DNA from: Phytophthora colocasiae
Lineage: Eukaryota > Oomycota > Peronosporomycetes > Peronosporales > Peronosporaceae
NCBI GenBank assembly: GCA_018806915.1
Contig: JAGKQI010000090.1
Coordinates: forward strand, 1,426,001 to 1,490,000
Reading direction: 5' to 3'
DNA length: 64,000 bases
Position 1 is the first letter of the stretch. Every line of letters begins with the position of its first letter. The position numbers were made by a program, and so were the translations under genes. Shown here in pieces: positions 9,311-21,687 of the stretch. The notes under the pieces are model-generated. The model searched no databases. It had not been told where the DNA came from and saw nothing but the letters and a program-made list of their open reading frames with translations.

Positions 9311-10699
9311 TGTGGTGGAGCGGATCTGGCCAAAATCTGGTTGAGGCCGATCGCGATCGCCACTTGCGCCCAGACACCGACTAACGGAGGGGGTCCCCCG
9401 ATGATCCGTGATCTTGCTGCGTGTAGTGTTCACCTTGTGTACCCGTCGGTAGGCGGGTTACGCTCTTCCAGGTGACTTCTGAAGATGTCTTGGGACGAGA
9501 AGAATGTCTTGGGTGACGTAGGGGGTGTGAGATAGCGTGGGAATACTTCACTCTACCTCGGAGGGGTTGATCCGGGTCACAGGCGAGTTCTCGAGCCTTG
9601 ATCCGGTCACCTGGTCTTCGATCCAGGTCTTCCAAAGGTCCAATGTTGGGGATCTGATCCCTTCCTTTACGATGCTTGCCGCTTCCTATAGCGGGTGTCT
9701 TGATGGGTTGAGAGTCGACGAGATCGTCAGGCCAAGCAGCCAATTCCTTCCGATCCGTAGTTCGCACGTAAAGGATAGATCACTAGATAGGGTAAAACTG
9801 GCCAATGTATTATCCAGAATTAACCTCTATGCTAGATCTCTTCTCCTTACCTTCTTGATGCCGGGGGGCCAATGTAATTCCCAGTTCCGGTCTTGAACGA
9901 AGGCACTTGTGATGTCCAGAGCAAATTCGATTCTGTTTATGGTTATTCCTATGTCTACTAGCCCCATCCTCATCTGCTATCCTACGATTACCTGACATCC
10001 GGCTACACAGCTGCTCCTCCGATCTTCGATCTTGATCTCACCTAACCCCTGATCGCGATCTCGATCTGCCGATCTGGCGATCAGCCGATCTGGCGATCTG
10101 GCGATCTGGCGATCAGGCGATCTGGCGATCAGCCGATCAGCCGATCTGGCGATCAGCCGATCTCGATCAACCATCTCGGTCATCGATCTTGGTCCACCGT
10201 CTTGAACAAAGATCCCGATCAGCAGCCTTCATACTTGATCTCGCGTGCCTGCGTCGTCGACATTCCAGGTCTTGAGCTTCCCAGACTTGATCACCACTCC
10301 CCACGCGACTAACACTGCCATCAGGTCCCCTCGGCAGCATCTCACGGTTATGTTGTCACCGGCCCACCATAGATCAAACCGATCCCGACCCTCTGCCGCC
10401 TTGATCTCCTTCTCATGCGACCTCAGGCAAGGCGCCCTTTTTCTCCTCCGACCCTGAGTCGCCACGCGGACCGCACGACGGGTTCTCCAATCACTTAGTC
10501 TCACTTGACCAAGACGCCATCCATTCATCGCTGGCGAGATCCAGACGAACATCGATCTGGATCCATTCGTCAGCCATCGTTCGCGCAATCTGGGGTCATC
10601 AACTGACATCTTGCTTCGCCAGAGGCCCCTGTCGCTTGATCCGACTCTCTTAGGGCCTGACGTTGCCTTTCTCGGATTTCTTATTCGCGCTTCACCACA
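9311..10699 (-). repeat. Gy-B2 3' LTR
   Basis: 1389 bp in reverse orientation, bounded by TGTGGT on the left and ACCACA on the right. It differs from the partner at 21688-23204 by an 8-bp repeat expansion (12 against 4 units) and by lacking a 191-bp segment. The right part (U3) faces the start of the antisense gene. Confidence 0.9.
10063..10158 (+). repeat. 8-bp GATC tandem repeat in B2 3' LTR (12 units)
   Basis: Units are GATCTGGC, GATCAGCC and close variants; every unit has one GATC. The partner LTR has four units (22631-22662), and B3 LTRs lack the array. Amplification therefore happened after insertion or during reverse transcription. Confidence 0.92.
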
Positions 10700-10711
10700 T
10701 CCGCCCCCAGC
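10700..10711 (-). other. Polypurine tract (Gy-B2)
   Basis: On the minus strand GCTGGGGGCGGA directly precedes the 3' LTR. The identical tract lies at 40104-40115 (B1) and 48097-48108 (B3). Confidence 0.75.
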
Positions 10712-10825
10712 CTGCAAGTTGGTCCGTCTCGGTCCACTTCAGGTCTCATTCTCCAATCTTCAGCCCAAGGCACAAGTCACCCCGACAACACTTCGACCAC
10801 CACCAACGGATCCCTTCCAGTCTCC

Positions 10826-13400
10826 ATGAGCCAGCAAGGAAGTGATCCGGGAGCGATTATTTGCCTACACCTCCCGATTCCCCAAGATCCCCGACGGTCC
10901 GCCATCTCCCATTCCGACATCTCGCGACGTTCGTCGGGTCCGGCTCAGACCACGCACGCCCGCTCTCATCCGATGAGGCTGGGCCGATGCCGGGCAGTCC
11001 AGGGTGGGATCGCCTGGTGCGCGAACGTGATCAACTAAGTCGTGAAGCCATGGAACTTCGGGCGCATGTCGACGCCATGGAGCGGTTCCGGGCAGACCAG
11101 CAGGGCGAGATTGCGCGTCTGGAGCACGAGATCGCTGATCTCGCGGAGGAAGCCTCTGATCTCGATGGATTGCGTATGCAGGTTCACCAGCTCCGATCGG
11201 AACGCGACGAGTTCGCGCGGCGTCTCAACTCTGCCCAGGCAGACCTAGATCGAGCTACAGAGGACAGGGATCGTCTGACCGAAGAGGTGGAACAAGCCAC
11301 CAACGAGATCCAGGATCTCCAGGCGGAAGCCCGGATCCATGCTTGCGATCTGGCTGAGGCGAAGCAGGACTCCATCACTGCCAAGGCCAGCTACAACCGG
11401 ATCTCGGCTGATCTTGCACATCTCCAACTGGATTCCAGCCCCACGCCTTCGACAGGGGCTCCCACCCGATTGGCCCTGGCTGAGCGAGATCGAGCCTTGG
11501 CGGACTCCGCCCGAGCGATCGCAGTATCGCTGGTGAACGTGACCTAGCCACCGATCAACTCGCCCACGCTAACTCCGAACTGAACCGAGTCACTTCGGAG
11601 CGGGATCGCCTACTCGTGGAACGAGACCAAGCGTTCGCAGATCGTGACAGAGCACAGGCGGATCTCAGCGCCGAGCGACAACGATCCACTCGTCTAGGTG
11701 CGCATATAGTCTAGATCCCCCTCCACCTGACCATGATCACTCATATTCTGTTTGTCGTAGAGGATGATCTGATCGGTACCCATGCCGAAGTGCAGGAGTT
11801 AGAAGCGAGTCTTCAGGCATTGCAGGAGAACTACGATCAGGCAGAAGGTGACGTAATGGCGACCACCAACGTCCTGACCGAAATGGTGTCTCGGCTCCGC
11901 GCTGCTCAAGATGAACGGGGGGTCAAACGTGCTCTCAGTCCGCCCCCATCTCCTGCTACATCGCCCCCGCACAAGACCTCGCGGACGGAGCCTCCCCCGG
12001 CCGATCACGACGCGGCCCCACCTGATGTTCCCGCTGGAGACCAACCCGGTGGCCAGGCCCAGGCGACCGAGCTCGAAGAAAAGCACGAGGAAAGCCCAGA
12101 CCCCTTCGATCTGGGTCCTGAACTCGCGATCCCGACTGGGCCGGATGCGGAGGAAGCAGATCGCACCCAGGCCACCTCGCAAGTGACCGTGGAAGCACCT
12201 TCCCCGAAGAAGGGTGGCTCGGATCGGTCCAAACGTAAACCCGATCCAGAGCATGACGATGACGCGGAGGATTCTGGCGCTGGATCCGACGACGCTCTTC
12301 GGGCTACGATACTCCGATCGCTGTCGTGGCACCGCCGGCATGGAAATCCTCCTCCAGCATCCGGCGATCAAGGGGGCCCTGCTCCATCGACGCCTCCGGC
12401 GCAGCCGACACCTCCGGGCGGCAGTTCCCCACAGACTCCGATCACTTCTCCTCAGGGGTCCCCGAGGGGTAGTCCAGCTGGCGGGAGCCCTCCCGGTGGG
12501 GGATCTCCGGGTGGCGGCTCTCCCGGCGGCTCGCCACGCCCCCAGCTGCACCCTCCCCTGTTCGCGATCAGCTCGTCTATTCCCGGGTATGCGAACGTCC
12601 GGCAGTTTGCGGCTGGTGATGTCTTCCCGTGGGATCCGATGTTCGTCGGAACTTTGGCGATCGTCGGTATGATCCTCTCCACATTGTCCAAGAGGCTGCT
12701 GCTACCTCCCGGATTCCTCTACCCCGCGAGATCACCGGCTAATCGCCCTTCCCGAGCCGGGGTCGGTTGGTTGGCTAGCCTGATCACTGGGCCCAACGTG
12801 CAGGCCCTACTTGCTACCCGACCTTGGGAGGTGCTCCGCAACCGACCGGCCCCCCTCACCTTCGATCTCGGTCTACATCGTCGTGCTGGAACCATGCTGG
12901 GGCAGATCGCGGATGCCTACGCCGCCTTCGAGTCAGATCACCTGCAGGCCTACTGGGAATCGACCCATTATCTCGAGATCACGAAGGCGATGTATGAAGT
13001 TGATCCTGATCTCCGTCGGTATTACCTCGAGCGTCGGCAACGGCGTAGCCGTACCGGAGAACGTTGGCGGCTGCTGTTGGGACGATTCCTGCCCATGATG
13101 AGGGCGATGTGGGCGGACATCGATCTTCTGCTCGATCCCTACTTCCTGCACTTCCCTACTATCCGTGATCGGGTATACTGGTACCCCGGATCGGCCTCCC
13201 GAATGGCTAACCTGGCCCAGCCGACTCTGAACCGACCGGAGCCCACCGATCTGATCTCTGCGTTGGCAGAATGCGATCAGGAGGACCTTTGGCGCAACCA
13301 TTACCGCGATCGGCCGGCAGATCACCCGTCCCGGCAGATCCCACGGCTCGAAAACAAGTTTAACCCGCCTGCTCCACCTACACCTCCTGGGACTCCCTGA
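10826..13400 (+). pseudogene. Gy-B2 antisense coiled-coil gene, frameshifted
   Basis: Lies opposite to pol, between the chromodomain stop and the 3' LTR. The ATG at 10826 (MSQQGSDPG) matches the B3 start at 48222. Frame breaks occur early (near 10850-10870) and near 11530; the rest is open in 10861-11547 and 11733-13400. The product has a Pro/Ser N-terminus, about 250 residues of heptad-like coiled coil (RERDQLSREAMELRAHVDAM), a Pro/Gly-rich acidic middle and a conserved C-terminal domain of about 270 residues (IPGYANVRQFAAGDVFPWDP onward, ending IPRLENKFNPP). A homologue is at 40012-37208. No known function is recognised. Confidence 0.75.
11698..11760 (+). other. Probable intron in the B2 antisense gene
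   Basis: GTGCGCATATAG...TTTGTCGTAG, 63 nt, contains a stop in frame. Joining the flanks keeps the frame and continues the coiled coil. The same intron, with GTACGC at its 5' end, is at 49087-49149. Confidence 0.6.
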
Positions 13401-13776
13401 TCCCGCGATCTCGACCAGTCCGGAGGTGATCAGCTGAGCCCGGAGTCGGTCAGCACGCTTACATATCCTCTATCACGATCCGGTACTTCGCCACGCGATC
13501 CTGACTCCAGCCTAGCCTCTTTTCAATTCCACGTAATCTTTCCAGCTTCAAAAACCAGCGTTCTTCTCCATACTTACTCCACAGTTTCGATCCCACTTAG
13601 CATCTTCGAAATCTCCACACCTTCCATCCAATCACTCCGGTTTCACATGCATATACAAGAAAAAAATATAAAATCTCCACGAAAAATATAAAATCTCCAC
13701 ATCCGATCCAGATAGACATCCAGATCAGCATCCGCGATCTCGGCGTTGTGACCCGGTCACGTCGCCTTCTCTGCGT
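13401..13776. other. Convergent intergenic region of B2
   Basis: Between the stop of the antisense gene and the stop of pol. No ORF of note. It becomes A/T-rich near 13660-13700 with a 16-bp direct repeat (aaaatataaaatctcc). It probably holds 3' UTRs of both convergent genes. The equivalent regions are 36856-37207 and 50778-51131. Confidence 0.6.
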
Positions 13777-16700
13777 CTACACCTCTTCGTGCGACTGCAT
13801 CACGCCAAACCGATTTCGGTTAGCATGATCACGTAGGAACGCGCTCAGTATGGCTCCACAGTTAAGATCAGCTTCGTCGACCCAAGTTGGTTCATCATAA
13901 CCGACCCAGTGCACCAGGAATTCACGATAGATCCGGCCGTAGCGAGTCCGTTTCCCACTTCGCATGTCCGAGATCCGTTCGACCTCGTACTCGTCGGCAT
14001 CCAGTTCTGGGACCCAACTGTCCTCCGGAAGGAGGATCTCATCGAAATCTAGCCGATCTGCTTCATCCACAGTCAACTCGACCCGCGGTCGATCCGGAAA
14101 ATTCCGCACCAGCTTTAGCTTAGAAACATGGACCACTGGAAAGATATGGTAATCAGATCCCGCGATCTCCAGCTTGATCGTGAATTCGTTGAGCTTCTCT
14201 GCAACACGGAACGGGCCGTGCCAAAGGTGAGCGAGTTTACGTGCATACCCTTCCTTCACACGATCTAGGTATAGCCAAACTCGTGATCCAGCTTCGATCT
14301 GATGCGGATCGACATCCTCATTGTGCCGATCGGCTCGATCTGCAATCGCCTCTCGTAGTCTAGCGTTGACCTGCTCTCGCGACTGCTGGTAGTATCTCTG
14401 AACCCGATACCTCCACCGTCTTGGATCGCGATCGTGGCGTCTGGTCGATCCGATCGGGATCGTTGCCTCCAACGTCGATCTCGGATCCCATCCATGTACC
14501 AGGTAATGAGGGGTATCTCCCCGAACCCGATCGTGAGCCGTATTAATGGCGAACGTCAGTCTCTCCGCGTATGCATCCCAGTCCTTCTGATCGAGATCTT
14601 GAACATACATCTTGATCGCCCTAGTCGCCGTTTGCACCATCCGTTCCGCAGTCCCGTTGGCTTGCGGCCGGTAGGCCATCGTCTCCCGTTGTCGCTGCCC
14701 CAGGATCTTATTGAACGATCTGAAGAAGTCGGACATGAAACCCGGTTCTCGATCGTGCCTGATCATCTCGCTAGCACCAAATCTGCGGAACACGCATTCT
14801 TCATAAGGTTCCGCGACGGTCTGGGCCGATCGGGAGGAACTGGCCTTTGCGATCACATATCCCGTGAACAGATCGACCCAGATCAGTAGTTCGGTGTTGC
14901 CTTTGTTGGATCTGGGCAGAGAAGGTATGTGATCCATTGCTATGATCTGGAATGGGTATGTCGCCTGCAGATTCCCGGCGACTCGCCCCGGATCGTGGGT
15001 CTCCCCTTCCCGGTCTCACAATCTACACACTCGCCTACGTATCGCTGCACGCTCCGATATAATCCTCCAGTGGAAATGATCTCGGATCCGCTGATAAGTG
15101 CGTCCGATCCCCTGATGTCCTCCTTCCAGAGTCGTATGATAGTGGTGGAGGACATCCTGCTGTAGCGTTTCTGGAACTACAAGTCTCATCAGGCGATCGC
15201 GATCACCTCTTGATCTCGGCCCTGGTGGGCAGTAAAACAACAGATCTTGTTCATCTACCTCGTACTCGGAGGCGATCTTGGCGTAGGATCCGGATTCGGC
15301 TCGAGTAAGATCCGCGATCTGCCCAGCCAGGTACTTCTTTAGTCCTGCGATCCAGACCTCCTCGTCCTGGGCTCGCCTGATCCGATCAACCCGCATCTCC
15401 CGGATCATTTCCTCTCGCAAGACAGCGGCGCCAGGTCGCGCTCGGGCTGCACGCGTGGCTACTGCCGACACTTGCACAGATCGATCTTCAACTCGAGGGA
15501 TCAACACCTCATTAAGCCGATTCAGGGTGATCAGATCGCATCGATCTGTCTCATCGTGGACTTCGATCCCGCTTCCTCGCTGCAGCGCGGCACTCGCCAA
15601 GCTGTCTGCGCTCCCATTCCAGTCTCTCTTCACATGGACTAGCTCATGATCTCCCCAATTCTGCAAGTGATCTAGCACCTTCTGTTTCAGTAACGTCAAT
15701 CCTGGCGCCTTGCAGTCGATCTCGCCCCGGACTTGTCGGATTACCAGATTCGAATCGCCACAAACGACCAAACGGCGGCGTTCTAACTGTGCGATCATGC
15801 CAAGACCTAGCAAGAGTCCACGGTATTCCGCTTCATTGACAGTGAGGCTTTCAGCATAATCCGATCTAGCCTTGATCACCTTCCACTCTGGTAAACTCCA
15901 CACGATCGCGCTGAAAGCGCCTCCTCCTCGTTTCACGCGTGCCGATCCGTCGAAACTTATAACCCACAACTCCTCATCTGGGTCTACAGTGGGGATCGGC
16001 ATCTGGATCCGACGTTTTGGCTCCTTTCGCGGCGCGATCGCGATCAGAGCTTCGTCGATCTCCGATCGGGGCGTTATGTTAGCTGCGATCGCCCCCAGTA
16101 TTTCATCCCCCCCTTCGTACACTTCGTGATCTCGAGTGTCCACGGGGACAGAAGAGCAGACCATTGTCCCAGACGTCCTTGGAGGCCGGCAGACTTGAAC
16201 AGCCAGGCAAGCGTCGAGTGTCGGGTTAGGACCTTGATCCGACGTCCCACCAACAAGGTGTAGTGTAGATCCAAGATCCGAAGTAGAGCTAACACCTCCT
16301 TTTCGGCAACATTATAATTCAGCTCGTTGGTCTTCAAGGTTCGGCTGGCAAACGCGACCGGGTGGTAGATCTGGTCGTGTTCCTGCATTAGTGCGGCGGA
16401 AATCGCCCAGTCACTAGCGTACACGATCACCACGGGTAACTTCGTCGTGTCGAAGTGGCGAAGGATCGGGGTCGACGCGATCTTGGTCTTCAAGGCTGTA
16501 AACGCCCTGTATGCCCTACCCCACCTCTCGTCACCAGTCTTTAGGCCCAGGTTGGTTCCGATCTCGCTTGAACAGGGTGAAGACATCGCCCCCAAGTCAG
16601 GATCCGTTGTACTATCGCTTCTTTGAGTCGGGATATCTAGCGATCTATCCCGATCCGACTTAAGCGCGACGGGATCTTGAGTGATCAGGTCCATGCTATC

Positions 16701-18778
16701 CATGATCTTTCGTAGATCTGGTCGCTTCTTCAGTTCTGCGAACTCCACCTCACGTAGTTCATATAGGACCGATGCATAGATCGCATAATCCTCGATGAAC
16801 CGACTATAGTAATTCAAACTTCCAAGGAACGATTGCATGGATCGGAGTGATCCAGGAAATGGTAGATCCGTCAGAGACTTCAGGTCCTTCGGGTTTGCCT
16901 CCAATCCATCGATCGACACTTTGTGTCCGAGATATTCCACCTTATCCATGCCCCAGAAGCTCTTTGCCACACTGATCGAGAGATTCCACTTATCGCAGGC
17001 CTCCAATAGGCCTTCCACCCGATCGCACATTTGATCCCATGATCCAGCCGTGATCAAGATATCGTCGATGTATGATCTCCGACCTAGCACCGACGGACGA
17101 CCGGGATCTTCCGGGATCCCTGATTCGAACACATCCGCAGAGCCTTCCACATCTCCGGACTGGGAGATCTTCAGAAATCCATATAGGGCATTGTCCACAA
17201 GGCGTTGATAGATCTGAGGAGCGTTCTTCAGCCCGGAACGGCATGCGATTCCACTCGAAAAGGCCAAATGGAGTGATGAAAGCCGAGATCGCGCGAGCTC
17301 GATCGGTCATTGATACGACCCAGAATCCACTCGCCATGTCTAATGAACAATACCACAGAACCTTGTCAAGATCTTCTAACAGGTCATTGATCAAAGGCAT
17401 CGGGTAGATCATCAGCCTTGTGAGACCGTTCACCAGCCGATAATCGATACATAGTCGGATGTCTACACCGTTCTTCTTGATGATCACCACGATCGGAGAT
17501 GCCCATGGCGATGTCGATGGCCGAATGATCTTGGCAGCTAGGAGTCCTTTGATAAGATCCGATACTTTCTCGCGAAACTGTGGCGCCACCTTTCGGACTC
17601 GTTGTGCGATCGGCTTTGCATCACCCACGTCGATATCGCACATAACACCCTTGGCCGCTGGAGGAAGCGCGTTTCCCTTTCCGATCAGGAGCTGTCGCTT
17701 CTTCCAAATAATCTGTCGAAGTTTCTCGATCTCCTCCGGGGTAGCCGATCCCGGATTCCCTACTTGCAGATCTTCAATCCTGACTTCTTCGGTGGTGGAG
17801 ATCTGGATCTCTGGTACTACTGCGAGATTATCGGCTAGATCTTCGGTCGAAAAATCACCACTTTCGTGTAAGTGGGTCTGATCAGCGTTCTCGATCCCTT
17901 CAGGAGATGTCGGATCCGGTTCATCCGTTGATTGATCACGCAGCCTATCGTCCTTGGCTGTCAAGATCGGGGTGTCTTTAACCCTGGGGACGGCATCGGC
18001 GTCGGATTCATGTTTGATCTCGATTTGAAAATCTGGTTTTTCTGTTTTTTCCTCGATCTCTTCTTGGCATGTCCGATCTGTCCGATCTGGGGCCTGATCT
18101 GGCAAGCTCTCATTCGTCTCAGTCTCACCGCCCCCAGCTTCGCCACTCGGGGTCTTGTCGGAACTGATCGTGATCGGTGGGGTATCCATGGGATCCGGTT
18201 GGGGATCGATGAATGCGACCTTGACTTGCTGTATCGGTTGGTGATCGCGGTTCCGGTGTCGATATTGGTGCAGGATCAGGGTCGGTCCTGGTTGCCCCAC
18301 CTCGTCGGAGTATGGATCGCGGCGTAACGTAGGTCGGCCGTTCGACCGACGGTAAGGGGATCTCCACGGATTCTTGAGGTTCTGGCTTTGCGTCCACAGT
18401 CGCTTCTAGAGCTAGGTTCTGCCACTCCATGTAGCGCCGGGATCCGACCGACACAAACCCGGGGAATCGAGGCACTTTTTCCTGATCCAGTACCATTCCA
18501 ACATGTAATCTGTGATCCAATCGTAAAATCTTCTCGCTCAAATTCGTGATCACTAAGTACCGAGCTCGGCCGGGTCCATTTACCACGGTGGGTACCCATT
18601 GGTCGCCTCTGGTCACCCACAATTTCTCCGTCGCCGATAATTTCACTCTCGATGCGGTCTCTTCAGATCCCCCAACTGGGATATGTAGATCTTCCTCCAA
18701 CTTTACCGATCTTACCTTCTCCACGTATAATCTCTTGCGACCACTAAGTGGGATCCCCACTTCATTAGGTAAGCACAT
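13777..18778 (-). pseudogene. pol: Gy-B2 pol: RT, RNase H, second RNase H, integrase, chromodomain
   Basis: Starts at ATG 18778 (MCLPNEVGIPLSGRKRL), overlapping the protease stop by 14 nt, and ends at 13777. Readable domains: acidic N-terminal linker, RT (LDMASGFWVVS; YIDDILITAG), RNase H (ASDWAISAALMQ; RHSTLAWLF), a second, plant/archaeal-type RNase H (SFDGSAR; NEAEYRG; CGDSNLV; RDWNGSADSLA), HHCC and D,D,E integrase (MDHIPS; RHDREPGF; NGTAERM) and a C-terminal chromodomain (EFLVHWVGYDEPTWVDE). Frame breaks at about 18235 (2-bp loss), 17240 (extra G), 16110 and 15000 make it a pseudogene. Confidence 0.88.
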
Positions 18779-19454
18779 CGATCCCTTCGCAACGGACCCC
18801 AGCCGGGATCATGAAATCCATACCCAGGATCGCATCTTGCCCGGATAGATCCCCGATCCAAATATCGAAAAAGTAGACCAAGTATCCCGCAAGCGTGATC
18901 TTGATCCTCGTTCTTCCCTCGGTGGTGTATACATTATCACCGATCCCAACACACTCCTGTCTCTGACTAGTGTCAAAGTGGCACCCAACCTTACGAGCAA
19001 AGGTGGTATCCAAGATGGATACCTCGGCGCCAGTGTCCAGGAGCAAGATCGCTCTTTCATGATTGATCTTGCCTGAGATCTTGGCTTGGCGGAACCATTT
19101 TCCTGGTGCGTGGTATTTCCAATACCCCCTGGATTCTCCTTCCTTGAGATCCAAAGCCACTTCCGCACCAGATCGCGAGAACTCATCGACACGGGGAAGA
19201 CTCGCGATCTTAGCAGTATACGAATGCAACTTACATGTATTACCGCGCAGATCCGAATTCTCCCTATCTTGATCTCTCGATTTCTTGTTCACATATGCAT
19301 AGATGCAGTACTCAGAACGCTCGGCTCGTACCGGTTTCCAAACCGGCGAGCGTCCTAGTTTAACATCTTTTCCACCTTCTCGGGGAACAATCCGGCATGT
19401 CGGGTCGGGTCGTACCACTTGCGGATCTGGTTGTAGAATTCTTCCATGGGGCAT
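18765..19454 (-). CDS. Gy-B2 aspartic protease ORF
   Basis: Open in the -1 frame relative to Gag, overlapping its last 100 nt. It ends GIDVLT at 18765, 14 nt after the pol ATG. The retropepsin core is intact: LLLDTGAEVSILD (active-site DTGA) and DAILGMDFMIPAG (second motif). An N-terminal linker (VWKPVRAERSEYCIYAYVNK) begins just past the frameshift site. Role by family: processing of Gag and Gag-Pol. The ORF itself is intact although the neighbouring genes are broken. Confidence 0.85.
   Translation of the reverse strand: MPHGRILQPDPQVVRPDPTCRIVPREGGKDVKLGRSPVWKPVRAERSEYCIYAYVNKKSRDQDRENSDLRGNTCKLHSYTAKIASLPRVDEFSRSGAEVALDLKEGESRGYWKYHAPGKWFRQAKISGKINHERAILLLDTGAEVSILDTTFARKVGCHFDTSQRQECVGIGDNVYTTEGRTRIKITLAGYLVYFFDIWIGDLSGQDAILGMDFMIPAGVRCEGIDVLT
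19317..19364 (-). promoter_or_regulatory. Probable -1 frameshift site, gag-protease (Gy-B2)
   Basis: On the minus strand GTTAAAC (19364-19358) is in the Gag frame as G-TTA-AAC and the next codon is the Gag TAG. A two-level stem follows after 4 nt: outer ACGCTCG/CGAGCGT and inner CCGGTTT/AAACCGG. GUUAAAC is an established slippery heptamer in arteriviruses. Confidence 0.8.
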
Positions 19455-21597
19455 TCTCCAGCTTCATGGATCTCCCCACAACCACGGCAGGTAAACAGAC
19501 AGCGATCCGTTGGGTGACCCCTTTTCCCGCACTTTTCACAAGTTAGACGTCTCCAGCAGTCCAGATCCGTATGCTTCCGCGATCCACAGTGTGAACAGCG
19601 ACCTCGATCGTGGTCTGACGTACCCCTGCGATCCGCGATCCGGCCTCGATCTTGCGCGTTCACCTGCGATCGCGACTGATCCTGTTGGTGGGTAACGCCC
19701 CCAGTGCCGATCTGCTTGTCTTCCGACGCGGCAAGATATATCCTCCGGAGATCGCCTTCAGAATCGGATCCGTCCGATCCGGATACTTCCTCTGATTCCG
19801 AGCTCGGATCTTGGGCTTGGATCGCCCGTACCACCGCTCGGGTGGGTGCCGCCGGGGCACTGGCCGGTGCCTTTTGTCTGTACTTCGATCCGAACGCAGA
19901 TTTACGTTGTCTGCTTTTCGCCCGTTCCCGGGCACGAAGTACCTCCTCCAGTTCATCGACGTCGCTCAGTCGGGAGTAGGGTCAGCCGATCAGCTAACTC
20001 CGGATCTCCCAATGTCTCGATGTAGTGGCTCTACAAGGTCCCGGCGGGCCTTAGGGCTCCCATCCTTGATCTTCAGTCTAGCACGTAAAGCCGCCACGTT
20101 GAGCCGGTAGAGGTAATCAAGGGAGTTTCTTCCGATCGCTTGCGAGCGTGATAGTATTGCCACGCGACCGACATACCCAACCCACAATACTGGGTCTGGA
20201 AACTGTCCAGCAGATCCGCCCACTTGGTTTTCGTCGTTCGACTGAGCTGCCTGTACCAGTTCTTTGCCGGTCCCACCATCAGATCTGCAAATGTGAGGCA
20301 TTTTTCTTCTTCCGTAGCCTGATCGCGCTGAAATGCTGACTTGACTTTACTGATCCAGGCCCGAGCGCGATCTTCGTCCAGATCTTTACCCGCAAAATCT
20401 TTCAGATCCGGAGATCGCTGAGATCCGGACCCGCTGGATCATTGACGATCCTCCTTGACCGATCGCCGCGGATGCGATCGCTGCTCGGCTCGACGTCTGT
20501 CCACCGGAACTTGGTATGCCCATGTCGTCTGGATCGTATTCCCATGCATCCGGATCCGAGGCGGTAACGGACTCCATTTCAACATCCAACTCCCCTTTGA
20601 TCGGCGATCGGGGTGTCGCGAGATTCCGTTCTTTTAAGAAACGATCCATCGCCATTTGAAAGTAGTCGTCCAGCTTGTTGCTCGATCCCGTGGAATTAGT
20701 CGTCGGCGCGGTCTGGTCTGTCCGGGTCCGGCGATTTTCTTGCTGATCAGGTGTCTTAGCCTCCAGTTTCGTGGCCATCGATCGTGTATCTTGTTTCTTC
20801 ATACGCGATTTCAGAAATTTGGCACCGGAGGGGCCTAACGACATGCGTTGCAGCCTTCTCGGGCTGTCGGAATCTGGTTCCGAGGTCGCTGACGCGTAGC
20901 ATGACGATCCAGTCTGATAACCTAGATCGGGCGTCAGTGGGCGTTCGCCGACCAAGACTTTGAGAGAGTTGAATAGGTCATGGGTTACATACTGAATCGC
21001 TTCCAGTTCCAGGTCAAATAGAGAGTTTGGGTCGAATTCTCCAGCCACTAAACCAGCCTCTTGGAGCAGATCAAGTAGAATCTTCACCGCGTTCAGGCGG
21101 TCCGAGCTAGTCCGGGGTTTCGACACTGGGCCGGTGAGGTTACCGATCTGGCGGACTTGTATGATCGTAAGAACGGGGTCGTTAAGCAAGGTCTCGCTTA
21201 GCATCTTCCTGTAATAGGCCTGCTCGATTGCGTCCTTGGTAATCGTCGATCCCGGGCTGATCATGTCTTCTGGCTCTGAGTCTGGAGCTTTCAATTTCGT
21301 CCGGGTGCTCTTGATCTTCTTTTTCTTGGTCGATCTTGAGGCAACAGTGGACTTGGTGAGCAGATTAGGTTTCAGCTTTGCTGATTCCTTATCGCTCGTG
21401 TGCGGATCTCGATTCTCATCGAGATCCGCGGTGGCCCTCGAAGGGGCCTGGGGAGGAATTCGAGGTTTTTCTTCAAGATCTGGATTGCGATCCAGGTCTG
21501 CCTCGTGCCTGTCAGTAGAGATCCTCCCAGAACTCTGCTGATCTGTGGATCTTTCCGTTTTCAGTGGTGCCTCCGCCGATCCAACAGTCGTCGGCAC
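19355..21597 (-). pseudogene. gag: Gy-B2 Gag, frameshifted
   Basis: Homologous to the intact B3 Gag. The codon matching the B3 ATG is CTG here, so no in-frame ATG is seen near the start (GTG at 21597 remains). Frame breaks at about 20410 (extra G), 20120 and 19975. The C-terminal ORF 19834-19355 is intact and carries two cysteine clusters, CSHCGSRKHTDLDC and CEKCGKRGHPTDRC (CCHC-like knuckles), followed by CRGCGEIHEAGEC. The gene ends at TAG 19357-19355 directly after the slippery heptamer. Confidence 0.87.
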
Positions 21598-21670
21598 TTC
21601 TTCCCTTGTTCTTCCTTAATCTTGACATCTTCTTGGGACTCCACGGTGATATCCGAAGTCACCAGAAGAT

Positions 21671-21686
21671 CCGGGCACGCGCACCA
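21671..21686 (-). other. Primer-binding site (Gy-B2)
   Basis: Complement of TGGTGCGCGTGCCCGG, one base from the 5' LTR edge at 21688; identical to the B1 and B3 sites. Confidence 0.75.
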
Positions 21687-21687
21687 T

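Noticed and set aside
10063..10158. Possible CRISPR-like array of short repeats
   Set aside because: Units are 8 bp without spacers, in an LTR of a eukaryotic retroelement.
11799..12551. 250-codon minus-strand ORF inside the B2 antisense gene
   Set aside because: It lies opposite the Pro/Gly/Ser-rich and acidic part; Arg-rich composition typical of a shadow frame and no counterpart in B1.
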